64,000 nt of DNA from Algoriphagus aquimarinus (GCF_007997215.1 NZ_VORW01000008.1:102021-166020), one strand, 5' to 3'. Shown: positions 1-10,543, counted from the stretch's first letter. Made by a program: numbers and translations. Notes: generated by a model from the sequence alone, not told the origin.

Positions 1-453
1 GGAATTTAGCCAATTGTAGACTCCGTAAAGCACGCCGACTGGTTGATTTCCAACTATGGTGTAAAACGATTTTCCATCCAGTTCTATATTCCCTCTCCAG
101 TATCCATCGTCTCCAAGTGCTTTGATTTCGGCTTGCTGATCTAGAGAAAGTACTTGTGAAAGTTGCTCTCTTGAACCGATCCAAAGCTTGGTATTTTGAA
201 GCCTTTCTTTACTATAAATAGGAGCTTTGTCAAGCATGCTTTTTGATGCCAGATTTAGCTCGTTTCTGATGGCTTCGTAAGTCGGGTTTTCACCATAAAA
301 ATAAACTCCACTCAGTAGTAGTTCTATCTCAGATTTTAATTGTGAATCGCTGATGGGCTGATAGTCCAGCCATAGTTTGTAGCCGTCATTGGCAAAAGAA
401 TTCAGGGAGATAAACAGCCAGATTAGGACTGTTAGATAAATAGGTTTGTTCAT
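1..453 (-). CDS. Alpha-glucuronidase, GH67 family (N-terminal part, cut by window edge)
   Basis: About 151 N-terminal codons are present; the rest lies left of the window. The start ATG is the complement of 451-453. Residues 1-21 form a signal peptide ending in SFA, so the product is periplasmic or exported. The mature protein opens with DGYKLWLDY and contains SKERLQNTKLWIGS and an IVGNQPVGVLYGVYNWL segment, which matches the N-terminal accessory domain of GH67 alpha-glucuronidases. These enzymes remove 4-O-methylglucuronic acid from xylo-oligosaccharides. The catalytic barrel is outside the window, so the call rests on the N-terminal domain only. It is transcribed divergently from the helicase gene that follows. 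Confidence 0.75.
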   Translation of the reverse strand, partial: MNKPIYLTVLIWLFISLNSFANDGYKLWLDYQPISDSQLKSEIELLLSGVYFYGENPTYEAIRNELNLASKSMLDKAPIYSKERLQNTKLWIGSREQLSQVLSLDQQAEIKALGDDGYWRGNIELDGKSFYTIVGNQPVGVLYGVYNWLNS

Positions 454-628
454 AGGTTTTAGGGTTTCCAACCCAAAAGATCGAAAAATCAAAGCTAAAT
501 CCAAGGGTTTGATTTTGAATGAGGTACTTAAATACTTGATTTTTATTCCGACAATTTTCGTCAAAACTGATTTTCAATTGCCTTTAAACTGACTCCCTTC
601 CTTATCTTAGTTCCATTACTTTTTACCT

Positions 629-3600
629 ATGGATCAGAAACCTTTTATTATTTACAAATCCTCGGCAGGCTCGGGGAAGACCTACACGCTGACGCTGGAG
701 TACCTCAAACTTGCACTGCAAAGTCCAAATGCGTTCAAGCAGATTCTCGCAGTGACCTTTACCAATAAGGCTACTCAGGAGATGAAGGAGCGGATTGTGG
801 AGGAGTTGAAAAGGCTTCGGAATGATGTTAATCCTGATGAAAAGATGGATGGGGAATTGATGAGGTCGCTCGGTGTTGATGAAGCAGGTCTAAAAATATT
901 GGCTCAGCAGACGCTCACTGCGATTCTTCATGATTACGGAAGGTTCTCCGTCAGTACGATTGATAGTTTCTTTCAAAAGGTAGTGAGGGCTTTTGCTCGT
1001 GAAATAGACCTAAATGCCAAATTTGATGTGGAATTGGATCAATTGGCAGTGCTGGAACGTGTAGTAGACCGAGTAGTGATGCTCGTGATGGAGGATGAAT
1101 TTCTGCACAAGTGGCTGGTGGATTATGCTTATGAACAAATCCAAAATGGAAAATCCTGGGACATAAGACGTAATATTCGCGGTCTTGGTCAACAGATTTT
1201 TCAAGAAGATTTTAAGAAATACTCTCCTGAAATCAAGGAGTTTTTGAAGGATAAAGAAAATATCACGTTGCTCCAGTCTTTTGTCCGAGAGCGAAAAAGT
1301 GAAATTGTCAAAATCTCCAAAGAGTTAAATGCCGAAGCCAACACTATCCGAACTAGGAATGGGTTGGAATGGTCTGATTTTAATCGTGGGTTTATTAAAA
1401 TACTTGATAAACTGGGAGACAGAAATGATCCACTTCCAATACTTACTCCAGCGACAACAGACAAAATAGATAACCCTGAAAGCTGGCATACTAAGTCGAG
1501 CAAGCAGATCGACGCGATATTGTCAGCTTACGATCAAGGCTTAAACCAGATTTTACATCAGATTCTGGCATTGACTGGCAAGTGGAATACGCTTCAAGCC
1601 ATTGCTAAAAACAGTTATGTCTACGGGGTTTTCAGGAATCTTCTGGACGAACTCACCCTAATCAAAGACGAGGAAAACATACTCCTAATCTCCGATGCCA
1701 ACGAATTTCTAAAGGAAATCACCAAGGGAAATGATACGCCTTTCATCTATGAAAAAGTCGGTAACCAATACAAAAACTACCTGATTGATGAGTTTCAGGA
1801 TACTTCAGGTTTTCAATGGGATAGTTTCAAACCATTGCTAGAAAACTCGCTAGGGCAAGGTCAAACCAATTTGCTCGTAGGGGATGTGAAGCAGTCCATC
1901 TATCGCTGGCGTGGTGGGGAGATGAAGTTGTTGCTTTCGCAGGTGGAGGATGAGATCGGGAAGGAAAGCATACAATTGGAGAATTTGGATACGAATTTCC
2001 GTAGCCTTCCTAATATTATCAGTTTCAACAACGCGGTTTTTAAAGCTTTACCGCAGGCCATGGAGCAGGTTTTAAGCTCAAGCTATGGCGTGGAAGATCC
2101 ACAGATTCTTTCCCAAGCTTATTCAGATTCTTTTCAGAAAATTTCTCCGAAAAAGGAGAAGTCCACATTCAAGGGAAAGGTCAAACTAGAATTCATTGAT
2201 CCGAAAGATGAAGAAGAGGAAGGTAATTTCGATGAGCTAGTCTTGTCAAAATTGCCTGAGCTGGTTATGGAGTTGCAGGATCACGGGTATGAGCTGGAGG
2301 ATATCGCTTTTCTCGTTAGAAGAAAGTCGGAGGGCGAGGCGATAGCGGATTGTATGATGAGCTATGCTGCAGAGCATCCAGACACGGACTATAGCTTCGA
2401 TGTGCTTTCGGATGAGTCCATGTATCTAAATAAGGCGGCTTCGGTGAAAGCGCTTGTTTCTGGCTTCAATTACCTGCACAATCCAGCTGACAAAGTTCAG
2501 TATAAGACCATGTGGTATTATTTGGCGGTGCTAATGGATGCACCTGTTGAACACGAACTTTTTGCATTGGATAAAATGCCAGCCTTTCTGGAAGAGCAGG
2601 TTAAGCAATTCAAAGAAAAGGAGATTTTAATGCTTCAATTGCCTCTGATGGAAGCTTTGGAGGAGTTGATCAAAGTGCTTGGATTGATGGAATTGGGCTT
2701 GGAAAAGGCTTATATCTCAGGATTCAAAGAAGCTGTTTATGACTTCACTGCTAATAATCGCGCAGATCTGAGTGGCTTTCTGGAATGGTGGGAAATCAAT
2801 CAGACTAAGCGAACCGTTAAAATTCCAGAAGGTCATAATGCCATGCGGATATTGACGATTCACAAGTCGAAAGGTCTGCAGTTTAAAGTGGTAGTGATGC
2901 CGTTTCTAAAGTGGACCATCTTCGATACAAATAAAGGAAATGTGGTTTGGTCGCCATTTGAAGACCGAGAGAAAGGGCTTTCTGCTATTATTCCGTTGAC
3001 ATTAAGCGGGGATTTGGCGAATTCGGACTTCAGTGCAACTTATGCTGAGGAAGCTACGATGGCATATCTAGACAGTTTGAATATGTTGTATGTGGCACTT
3101 ACAAGGGCTGAGGATGTCTTTGTTGGATTTATTCCTTACAAGGAGAAAATCGGATCGCAGAATTCCATGGAGATCCAGCTTCAGCAATTGGTTCAGTCGC
3201 ATACTGATCCAGAGTCTAACTTGAGTTTGATTTCTCATTATGACTCAGAGTCAAAAGTGTTTGAGTTTGGCGATTGGCCTGAAAGTCAGGTAAAAACACT
3301 TAACCCGAAGAAGTCACCAGAACTTCGCTGGGCATATAAAAATTGGGCTGAAGTACTCACTCTCAAGAAATATGCGGTTGATTTTTCGATGGAAGGAATG
3401 GAGCAGCGGAAGAAGCAGAAGTTTGGCTTAATCGTGCATGAGATCTTGGAATTGTCTGCCGACAAAGCTTCTGCGCTACAGAATTTGCAGTCATTTTATT
3501 TTGAAGGAAGACTGAATGAAGAAGAAAAGCTGCTAGTGGAGCGACAATTGGAGCATCTATTTACAGATTCGCTTTTTGCCTCATGGTTTGGCACCAAAGG

Positions 3601-3838
3601 CATTTTATTGGCTGAGCAGGGAATTCTTCTTCCTGGTGGAAAGCAAAAACGGCCTGATCGAATTATCCTAAATGAAAATGAAGCATTGATCGTAGATTTT
3701 AAAACTGGTGAGGCTCAAAGTCGCTACGCCAATCAAGTGAGAGAGTACATGTCATTGGTCGCTACACTATCTCAGAAGCCAACCAAAGGCTATTTATGTT
3801 ATTTAGAAATGGGAGTAATCGAGGAAGTCTATGCATAG
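629..3838 (+). CDS. UvrD/Rep-family helicase-nuclease, AddA/RecB-like
   Basis: This 1069-residue protein is predicted to unwind and resect double-strand DNA ends together with the next gene product. Visible helicase motifs: Walker A SSAGSGKT at residues 11-18 and TFTNKAT of motif Ia. Motif II DEFQDTS lies near residue 386 and motif III GDVKQSIYRWRGG near 418. Motif V TIHKSKGLQFKVV is near 745 and motif VI YVALTRAED near 820. The C-terminal nuclease domain shows HEILEL and the PD-(D/E)XK core DRIILNENEALIVDFKTGE near residue 1010. The gene overlaps the AddB-like gene by 8 bp, so translation is probably coupled. Bacteroidota AddA-like proteins diverge from Firmicutes AddA, so no symbol is assigned. 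Confidence 0.9.
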   Translation: MDQKPFIIYKSSAGSGKTYTLTLEYLKLALQSPNAFKQILAVTFTNKATQEMKERIVEELKRLRNDVNPDEKMDGELMRSLGVDEAGLKILAQQTLTAILHDYGRFSVSTIDSFFQKVVRAFAREIDLNAKFDVELDQLAVLERVVDRVVMLVMEDEFLHKWLVDYAYEQIQNGKSWDIRRNIRGLGQQIFQEDFKKYSPEIKEFLKDKENITLLQSFVRERKSEIVKISKELNAEANTIRTRNGLEWSDFNRGFIKILDKLGDRNDPLPILTPATTDKIDNPESWHTKSSKQIDAILSAYDQGLNQILHQILALTGKWNTLQAIAKNSYVYGVFRNLLDELTLIKDEENILLISDANEFLKEITKGNDTPFIYEKVGNQYKNYLIDEFQDTSGFQWDSFKPLLENSLGQGQTNLLVGDVKQSIYRWRGGEMKLLLSQVEDEIGKESIQLENLDTNFRSLPNIISFNNAVFKALPQAMEQVLSSSYGVEDPQILSQAYSDSFQKISPKKEKSTFKGKVKLEFIDPKDEEEEGNFDELVLSKLPELVMELQDHGYELEDIAFLVRRKSEGEAIADCMMSYAAEHPDTDYSFDVLSDESMYLNKAASVKALVSGFNYLHNPADKVQYKTMWYYLAVLMDAPVEHELFALDKMPAFLEEQVKQFKEKEILMLQLPLMEALEELIKVLGLMELGLEKAYISGFKEAVYDFTANNRADLSGFLEWWEINQTKRTVKIPEGHNAMRILTIHKSKGLQFKVVVMPFLKWTIFDTNKGNVVWSPFEDREKGLSAIIPLTLSGDLANSDFSATYAEEATMAYLDSLNMLYVALTRAEDVFVGFIPYKEKIGSQNSMEIQLQQLVQSHTDPESNLSLISHYDSESKVFEFGDWPESQVKTLNPKKSPELRWAYKNWAEVLTLKKYAVDFSMEGMEQRKKQKFGLIVHEILELSADKASALQNLQSFYFEGRLNEEEKLLVERQLEHLFTDSLFASWFGTKGILLAEQGILLPGGKQKRPDRIILNENEALIVDFKTGEAQSRYANQVREYMSLVATLSQKPTKGYLCYLEMGVIEEVYA

Positions 3839-6695
3839 TTTTTTAAGAAATACAGCAAAAGAGATCCTCGAAAGCGGGGTAGATCTACAAAAGCTTACCG
3901 TGGTTTTACCCAATAGACGAGCTGGGCTGTTTTTTACTCAACACCTAGGGAGTTTGATCAGCGAACCGACTTGGATGCCCGAGGTAAAAACTATCGAAGA
4001 GATATTCTATGATTTGGCAGGAAACCGTCCTGCGGATGATTTGACCTTGATATTTGAATTGTATCGAGTCTATCAGGATCTCAATCCTGAAGCAGAAACA
4101 TTTGATCGCTTTTATTTCTGGGGAGAAATGATTCTGAAAGATTTCAATGACGTGGATCAGTTTATGGCGAATGCGGATAAACTCTACCATCATTTGTCTG
4201 AAATCAAGGAATTAGAATCGGACTTGAGTTTTCTGAATGAAAGTCAAGTAGCGCTAATTAGGCAATTCTGGTCGTCGTTTGTGCGCCAAGACAGAGATCA
4301 TCAGGAAAAGTTCTTGAAGTTCTGGCAATTGCTAAGTCCGCTTTATACCAGTTTTCAGGCTTCACTTGCCGTATCTGGCTTGGCTTATTCTGGAATGCTG
4401 TATAGAAAAGTTGCAGAATCTCTGGATAGTATTCCTCGTCCTGAGAAAGTGCATCATTTCATTGGATTTAATGCCTTCACAGGGACTGAGGAGGCTTTGA
4501 TCAAACACTACATCACTGAATTTGGGGCAAAAATCTATTGGGATATCGATGCGTATTATATAGAAAATAAAGTCCAAGAGGCTGGTTTGTTTTTCCGTGA
4601 CTATCAGAAAGACAAAATCTTTGGTCCAACTTTTCCGGAAAATATTCCTACTCAGATTGATGATCGAAAGGCAAGCATCAAGACCTATGCAACACCTTTG
4701 AAGACCAATCAGGCGAATTTGGTAGGTTCGATTTTGGAGAAAATCCCAGCTGGGGAAGCTTGGGAGGAGACCGTAGTGATTTTGCCAGATGAGCAGATGC
4801 TCTTTCCTGTATTGCACACTTTGCCTGAGCAAGTGGATAAGGTGAACGTGACCATGGGATATCCTGTGAAAAATGCGCCTGTTTATTCCTTCTTGGAAGC
4901 TGTGCTGGAAATGCAGCGATACATCAAAGAAGAAGAGGGGAAGCTGTTGTTCTATCACACGGCTGTCAAAAATCTGTTGAGTTCAATCTATCTTAAAAGT
5001 GTCAATCCAGGCTTTGCAGAAGAGTTGATGGCAGAAATGCAGCTTTTGAACCAGATTCATGTTTCGGTAGAAAAGCTTCATAAGGGTGGTGGGCTATATC
5101 AGTTGATCTTCCAGAAGTTGGAGAACGATTCTCTTTTTTCTTATCTGGCTAAGCTGATGGAAGCTTTGGCTGAGCGATTGAAAGATGAGCCTCTGCAGCG
5201 TTCTTATTTGTATCAATGCTTCAAGCAGCTGACAAGATTAAGGGAGATTTTTGTGGGTCAGGATATTCTTACCATCAATCGGGAGTTTTTTATACGGCTT
5301 TTTCGCCAAATTTTCCGGGAAGTTAAATTGCCTTTTGAGGGAGAACCACTTCAAGGTTTGCAAATCATGGGGGTTCTGGAATCCCGAAATCTAGACTTCA
5401 AGCGAGTGATCATTTGCAATATGAATGAGGATAGTTTTCCGCCTTCCGCAGGTCTGAATTCCATGATTCCATTCAATATTCGCAAAGCCTTTGGTTTGCC
5501 GGTTCAGGAGCAGAATGACTCGATTTATGCCTATACCTTTTATAGACTTTTGCATAGTGCCGAGGAAGTTCATATGATTTATACTACGGCTTCTGATCAG
5601 GGAAAAGCTGGAGAAAAGAGTCGATACATGCAGCAAATGGGAGTGGAGCTTGGAAGAGAGATCGAAGATGAAGTGGTTTTTATTCCAATTGATCAGAAAT
5701 CTCCAGAAGCGATAACCATCCAAAAGGATGCGGAAGTTTTGGGTTTGCTGGATAAGTATCTGATCGATGAGAATGGACAATCAAAGACTTCCTTTTCACC
5801 TTCAGCACTGAGTGTATTCTTGGATTGTAGACTGAAATTCTACCTTCAGTATCTGGCAAATATTCAGGAAAAGCAGGAGGTAAGTGAGGAAATAGATGCG
5901 GCGGTTTTTGGGAATCTTGCTCACTTGAGCATGGAGATTCTGTATCAGGATTTTGCGAAGCGAAAGAATAGAACTTTGCTGGAAAAGTCAGATTTCGAGG
6001 AACTGAATAAGAACTGGGTGTTTCCGGCTATTGAAAAAGCGATACGTCAGTTTTATCATTTGGAAGGAGAAGCCGATACAAAGCTTAATGGGCAAATGGC
6101 TATCGCGCGTGATGTGCTTCAAAAATACTTGCATCAGATTTTGAAAATCGATGAGGCTTCGGCTCCATTCAAGTTGATTTCTTTGGAAAAAGAGAGAAGA
6201 TATACTGCTGGCTTGAAAATTGAAACTGCTTCCGGTGCTCAGACAGTGTCACTAAAAGGAATAATTGACCGGGTGGATGAGCATAATGGCTCGGTGAGGT
6301 TGATCGATTACAAATCAGGTCAGGACAATAAGACCTTTCCTGATGTGGAATCACTGTTTGATCGTGAGCATAAGTCTAGGAATAAAGCCGCGATGCAAAC
6401 CATGTTTTATGGCTTGATCTATCAGGCGACAGTTCCTGAAAATACCATGCCGTTGAAGCCTGCAATATTTAACCTTCGGGAGATGTTTGGTGATGATTTT
6501 AATCCATACTTACAGCTCAAACTGCCAAGAAAAGAGGGCGTTGAGGTCAATGATTACAGGCAGTTTGAAGAGGAATATAAGATAGGTTTGAAGTCACTTT
6601 TGGAGGATATCTACAATCCTGAAATTCCTTTTGACCAAACGGATGATTTGAAGAAATGTGGGTATTGTCCTTACAAGGAGATTTGTGGGAGGTAA
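3831..6695 (+). CDS. PD-(D/E)XK nuclease family protein, AddB-like
   Basis: The 954-residue partner of the preceding helicase-nuclease. The N-terminus (VVLPNRRAGLFF, near residues 24-35) resembles the inactivated helicase start typical of AddB proteins. The middle contains IMGVLESRNLDFKRVIICNMNE, another AddB-like segment. The C-terminus carries a RecB-type nuclease motif, LIDYKSGQ, near residue 825. One Cys in the DCRLKFYLQYL segment and three at the extreme C-terminus (CGYCPYKEIC) match the four-Cys iron-sulphur clasp of AddB nucleases. Overlap with the upstream gene supports a heterodimer. Function is inferred from family and context. Confidence 0.85.
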   Translation: MHSFLRNTAKEILESGVDLQKLTVVLPNRRAGLFFTQHLGSLISEPTWMPEVKTIEEIFYDLAGNRPADDLTLIFELYRVYQDLNPEAETFDRFYFWGEMILKDFNDVDQFMANADKLYHHLSEIKELESDLSFLNESQVALIRQFWSSFVRQDRDHQEKFLKFWQLLSPLYTSFQASLAVSGLAYSGMLYRKVAESLDSIPRPEKVHHFIGFNAFTGTEEALIKHYITEFGAKIYWDIDAYYIENKVQEAGLFFRDYQKDKIFGPTFPENIPTQIDDRKASIKTYATPLKTNQANLVGSILEKIPAGEAWEETVVILPDEQMLFPVLHTLPEQVDKVNVTMGYPVKNAPVYSFLEAVLEMQRYIKEEEGKLLFYHTAVKNLLSSIYLKSVNPGFAEELMAEMQLLNQIHVSVEKLHKGGGLYQLIFQKLENDSLFSYLAKLMEALAERLKDEPLQRSYLYQCFKQLTRLREIFVGQDILTINREFFIRLFRQIFREVKLPFEGEPLQGLQIMGVLESRNLDFKRVIICNMNEDSFPPSAGLNSMIPFNIRKAFGLPVQEQNDSIYAYTFYRLLHSAEEVHMIYTTASDQGKAGEKSRYMQQMGVELGREIEDEVVFIPIDQKSPEAITIQKDAEVLGLLDKYLIDENGQSKTSFSPSALSVFLDCRLKFYLQYLANIQEKQEVSEEIDAAVFGNLAHLSMEILYQDFAKRKNRTLLEKSDFEELNKNWVFPAIEKAIRQFYHLEGEADTKLNGQMAIARDVLQKYLHQILKIDEASAPFKLISLEKERRYTAGLKIETASGAQTVSLKGIIDRVDEHNGSVRLIDYKSGQDNKTFPDVESLFDREHKSRNKAAMQTMFYGLIYQATVPENTMPLKPAIFNLREMFGDDFNPYLQLKLPRKEGVEVNDYRQFEEEYKIGLKSLLEDIYNPEIPFDQTDDLKKCGYCPYKEICGR

Positions 6696-6768
6696 TAGTT
6701 TTCGCAATAAACTACGCTTAAGTTCTTCTCGAATTAGAAGTCAATAAATTGGCGTGGGAGAAAGAGAG

Positions 6769-7392
6769 TTAAAAAATTAGGCCTGCACGGAATACAAAGC
6801 TTCGAAACAGAAAGTTGTTTTCAGTCAGAGAGTTATATCCAGGAGGAAGTTTGTCATTCGCAATGACTTGAGAGCCGGGCTGTATTCGCGTTCCCCAGTA
6901 GTGTGAGATTTGTTGTCTTTTGTAGGCGAAACTGAATGAAAGAGCAGTTTTATCTTTTTTCGAAGGAAAGCTAATCCCTGCCGAGGGGCTAATTAAAGAC
7001 CCGCCTTCGTACCAGCTTTTACTCCATTCATCGCTTACTTTTTTCTCTAGAATTGTAGATCCGCCTCCGATATCTAATCCTCCAAAAATCTTTGGTTTTC
7101 CATCTTTTCCAAGAAATCCTCTCCATCCCAAAGTGATGGGGATGACGGAGATTTCATCGTATTGATCAATACCTAAAGAAAATCCCACGACATTGTTTTT
7201 GGTAATATGAGCTCCATGAAAAGTCATAAAACTGACATCAATTCGCCTTTGACGATTTCCGTCCCATTTCTCTTCGCTATTTCCCACCAAAAATCCGATT
7301 TCGGTCTGTCCAAAATATAGTTTTTCCTGAGCCACACATGTGACAGAGAAAAGTAGAAATCCAAGAATTAAGAGTTTGGCTTTTCGAAACAT
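6769..7392 (-). CDS. Predicted outer-membrane beta-barrel protein, unknown function
   Basis: A 207-residue secreted protein. Residues 1-21 form a signal peptide ending TCVAQ. The rest is rich in alternating hydrophobic and polar strands with frequent Gly and aromatic residues, and the last residue is Phe, as in outer-membrane barrels (RAGLIF end). It lies 7 bp downstream of the LVIVD lipoprotein gene on the same strand, so the two form an operon. No enzyme motif was seen. The barrel assignment is inference from composition and terminus. Confidence 0.65.
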   Translation of the reverse strand: MFRKAKLLILGFLLFSVTCVAQEKLYFGQTEIGFLVGNSEEKWDGNRQRRIDVSFMTFHGAHITKNNVVGFSLGIDQYDEISVIPITLGWRGFLGKDGKPKIFGGLDIGGGSTILEKKVSDEWSKSWYEGGSLISPSAGISFPSKKDKTALSFSFAYKRQQISHYWGTRIQPGSQVIANDKLPPGYNSLTENNFLFRSFVFRAGLIF

Positions 7393-7399
7393 CTACCTA

Positions 7400-8656
7400 T
7401 CAATAAAATTTGGTAGGATTGGTTACCTGGATACAGCTGAGTTTTTTCAGTTTGGCAGGGTTGCTATAATCAAATTGGCAAACGCCGTCCGGGCCAATAA
7501 CGATGAGTGATTTTGGACCGGGAATTAAATCAACAGACTTTTCACTGGTCAAAAATTCGAGTTGGTTTTGATCAATATTCATCACATCAGAGACGTTGAA
7601 ACTTTTGAGTCCATGAATACCTTCGGTGATATAAAGGAAGTCTCCAGCGAGACCCAACCCGTGAGGATTGAGCATGGGATATGATTTTTTGAGCGTTGGA
7701 TGATATAAATCTTTGATATCGATGACCTGAAGCTGATTAGCTCCATTCCAGCAAGAAGTACCATTCCTTAGGGTCACAAAGGCATAGTCAGAATTTACCA
7801 CCACAGGGTCGCAAGCTTGGACATGTTCATACACAGCCATACGGGTAGGAGAACTCGGTGTACTTGCATCGTAAATATGCATTCCAACATTGGATCCTAT
7901 AAAAAGCTTGTCCTCAAAAGGGAAAATGGTTTCTATTCCCCAGCCTAGGTCAATGGGTTTGACGAAGGTAGGATCAGACGGATTCTCGACATCAAAAACT
8001 CGCATGGTAGACTCGTCCACAGCATACAAGTGAAGGTTTGCAAGTGTAAATCTGGCCATAGAACCACCTGTCCCGTAACTTTTGGCGGCAGCTGAATAAT
8101 TTGAAGAAAAGCTCATGCTTGAATTCATAAGCCATCCACCCCCATCCTCAATTCCCCAATTAGGACTTTCGGTGGTGATTACGGTATCCCGGAATGTAAT
8201 AATCTCTCCAGTGGCGTGGGTGTACATATGTGTAAAGACATCTTCCACTCGTTTGACTAGCTTAATGTCGTTGATATTGCTGAGGTCAAATGCCAGTAGG
8301 TCGACATAATTATCTGCGTAAAGTATTTTGCCATTTACCGCCATATCCACGTTTCCGGCTATGGGAATGAAACTTAAGTTGATGGGTTTGGCAGGATTGG
8401 AATTGTTTAGGATATGTATCCCTTTGGTGGGTTCGTTGATGAAAAGATAATCTTCATAAATGTAGATTTTACCAGGATTGTCCAAGGGTTGGGCAGGCTC
8501 AGTGGTAATGATTCTAGCCCTGACGTCACTCATTTCCAGATAAATAGGCATCATGGTGTGATAGGTGTAGGAACTATTGACCTCATCAACACAAGAAGAA
8601 AATATCAACACCGACAGCAAGAAAAGTAGGGAGGAAGCCGAGTAGAGGGGTTTCAT
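7400..8656 (-). CDS. LVIVD-repeat lipoprotein
   Basis: A 418-residue lipoprotein with a lipobox near residues 18-21 (FSSC). The mature part is built from beta-propeller-like blades typical of LVIVD repeats, seen as HILNNSNPAKPINLSFIP, RVFDVENPSDPTFVKPIDL, IYDASTPSSPTRMAVYE and VIDIKDLYHPTLKKSYP. Members sit on the cell surface or in the periplasm; their ligands are mostly unknown. It is first in a two-gene operon with the barrel protein downstream, suggesting a joint envelope role (inference). Confidence 0.8.
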   Translation of the reverse strand: MKPLYSASSLLFLLSVLIFSSCVDEVNSSYTYHTMMPIYLEMSDVRARIITTEPAQPLDNPGKIYIYEDYLFINEPTKGIHILNNSNPAKPINLSFIPIAGNVDMAVNGKILYADNYVDLLAFDLSNINDIKLVKRVEDVFTHMYTHATGEIITFRDTVITTESPNWGIEDGGGWLMNSSMSFSSNYSAAAKSYGTGGSMARFTLANLHLYAVDESTMRVFDVENPSDPTFVKPIDLGWGIETIFPFEDKLFIGSNVGMHIYDASTPSSPTRMAVYEHVQACDPVVVNSDYAFVTLRNGTSCWNGANQLQVIDIKDLYHPTLKKSYPMLNPHGLGLAGDFLYITEGIHGLKSFNVSDVMNIDQNQLEFLTSEKSVDLIPGPKSLIVIGPDGVCQFDYSNPAKLKKLSCIQVTNPTKFY

Positions 8657-8854
8657 ATATTTCGAGTTTAAAGATATAAATGTATATATTCTTCAGACGA
8701 AGCCGAACTATGATACGCTACAGATTAAGTTATAAAAATTTAATTTGGAAATAGGTTTATGTTAAAAACACCTTCTGACTAGTCTAGGATACATAGAATT
8801 AAATTAAATAGGCATGGCAAGGTCCAAGCCAAGAGAATTTAAAAGCTATGCGAG
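8657..8854. other. A+T-rich spacer between LVIVD operon and repeat array
   Basis: This spacer holds the upstream region of the LVIVD operon and leads into the tandem array. No ORF, hairpin terminator or clear promoter box was recognised. Confidence 0.4.
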
Positions 8855-10510
8855 CTATGCTGCTATGTGGTTAATTGTTTCTACCACATAGCAGCATAGG
8901 AAAAACATAGAAACGCCCTCAGTTCAACGCAGATCAATTCTCATTTTAAAACTTTATGCTCTTTGTTTCTTTATGGTGAAAAATGTGCTTACCACAAAAG
9001 GCATAAAGAGAACAAAGTAAATGTCATCTTACCATATCAATGCTATGAAAATCTATGATTCTATGTGGCGAAAAAAAACGCATAGAACAACATAGAAATG
9101 TGCTCAGTTCAACGCAGATCAATTCTCATTTTGAGCTTTATGCTCTTTGTTTCTTTATGGTGAAAAATGTGCTTACCACAAAAGGGACAAAGAGAACAAA
9201 GAAAATGAAGTTCCTATTGAAAGGTCATCTTACCATTTCCATGCTATGAAAATCTATGATTCTATGTGGTGAAAAATAATGACCATATAGCAGCATAGAA
9301 AAACATAGAAATGTCCTCAGTTCAACGCAGATCAATTCTCATTTTGAGCTTTATGCTCTTTGTTTCTTTATGGTGAAAAATGTGCTTACCACAAAAGGGA
9401 CAAAGAGAACAAAGAAAATGAAGTTCCTATTGAAAGGTCATCTTACCATTTCCATGCTATGAAAATCTATGATTCTATGTGGTGAAAAATAATGACCATA
9501 TAGCAGCATAGAAAAACATAGAAATGTCCTCAGTTCAACGCAGATCAATTCTCATTTTGAGCTTTATGCTCTTTGTTTCTTTATGGTGAAAAATGTGCTT
9601 ACCACAAAAGGGACAAAGAGAACAAAGAAAATGAAGTTCCTATTGAAAGGTCATCTTACCATTTCCATGCTATGAAAATCTATGATTCTATGTGGTGAAA
9701 AATAATGACCACATAGAATCATAGGAAAACATAGAAATGTCCTCAGTTCAACGCAAATCAATTCTCCTTTCAAAACTTTATGCTCTTTGTTTCTTTATGG
9801 TGAAAAATGTGCTTACCACAAAAGTCACAAAGAGAACACAAGAAATGAAGTTCCTATTGAAGCGTCATCTTACCATATCAATGCTATAAAAATCTATGAT
9901 TCTATGTGGCGAAAAAAAACGCATAGAAAAACATAGAAATGCCCTCAGCTCAACGCAGATTAATTCTCATTTCAAAACTTTATGCTCTTTGTTTCTTTAT
10001 GGTGAAAAATGTGCTTACCACAAAAGGGACAAAGAGAACAAAGGAAATGACGTTCCTATTGAAGCGTCATCTTACCATTTCAATGCTATGAGAATCTATG
10101 ATTCTATGTGGCGAAAAAAAACGCATAGAAAAACATAGAAATGCCCTCAGCTCAACGCAGATCAATTCTCCTTTCAAAACTTTATGCTCTTAGTTTCTTT
10201 ATGGTAAAAAAGATATTTACCACAACAGGCATAAAGAAAACAAAGGAAATGAAGTTCCTATTGAAGCGTCATCTTACCATATCAATGCTATGAAAATCTA
10301 TGATTCTATGTGGTGAAAAATAATGACCACATAGAATCATAGGAAAACATAGAAATGTCCTCAGTTCAACGCAAATCAATTCTCCTTTCAAAACTTTATG
10401 CTCTTTGTTTCTTTATGGTAAAAAATGTGTTTACCACAAAAGGCATAAAGAAAACAAAGGAAATGAAGTTCCTATTGAAGCGTCATCTTACCATTTCAAT
10501 GCTATGAAAA
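8855..10510. repeat. Eight-copy tandem repeat array, unit about 213 bp
   Basis: The anchor word CTCAG(T/C)TCAACGCA occurs at 8918, 9103, 9316, 9529, 9742, 9944, 10146 and 10360, giving unit lengths of 185, 213, 213, 213, 202, 202 and 214 bp. Units starting near 9103, 9316 and 9529 are almost identical, which points to recent amplification; the outer ones have diverged. Each unit carries two imperfect inverted repeats. One has arms TTTGTTTCTTTATGGT and ACCACAAAAGG-n-AAAGAGAACAAA. The other has arms CTATGATTCTATGTGGT and ACCACATAGAATCATAG. The left end (8855-8899) is a perfect 17-bp-arm hairpin of the same type. Short ORFs inside are repeat artefacts. Confidence 0.92.
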
Positions 10511-10519
10511 TTCTACACC

Positions 10520-10543
10520 GTGGTCTGTGTCCACACAGACCAC
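10520..10543. repeat. Short palindrome with GTGGTCTGTGT arms
   Basis: An 11-bp perfect inverted repeat, GTGGTCTGTGT and ACACAGACCAC, separated by CC. It lies between the tandem array and the 3' end of the GrpB gene. A related copy is at 51229-51250. It could act as a weak terminator for the GrpB gene but lacks a T-run. Confidence 0.6.

Noticed and set aside
8855..10510. CRISPR array
   Set aside because: Units are about 200 bp and repeat along their whole length. There are no short repeats with unique spacers, and no cas genes nearby.
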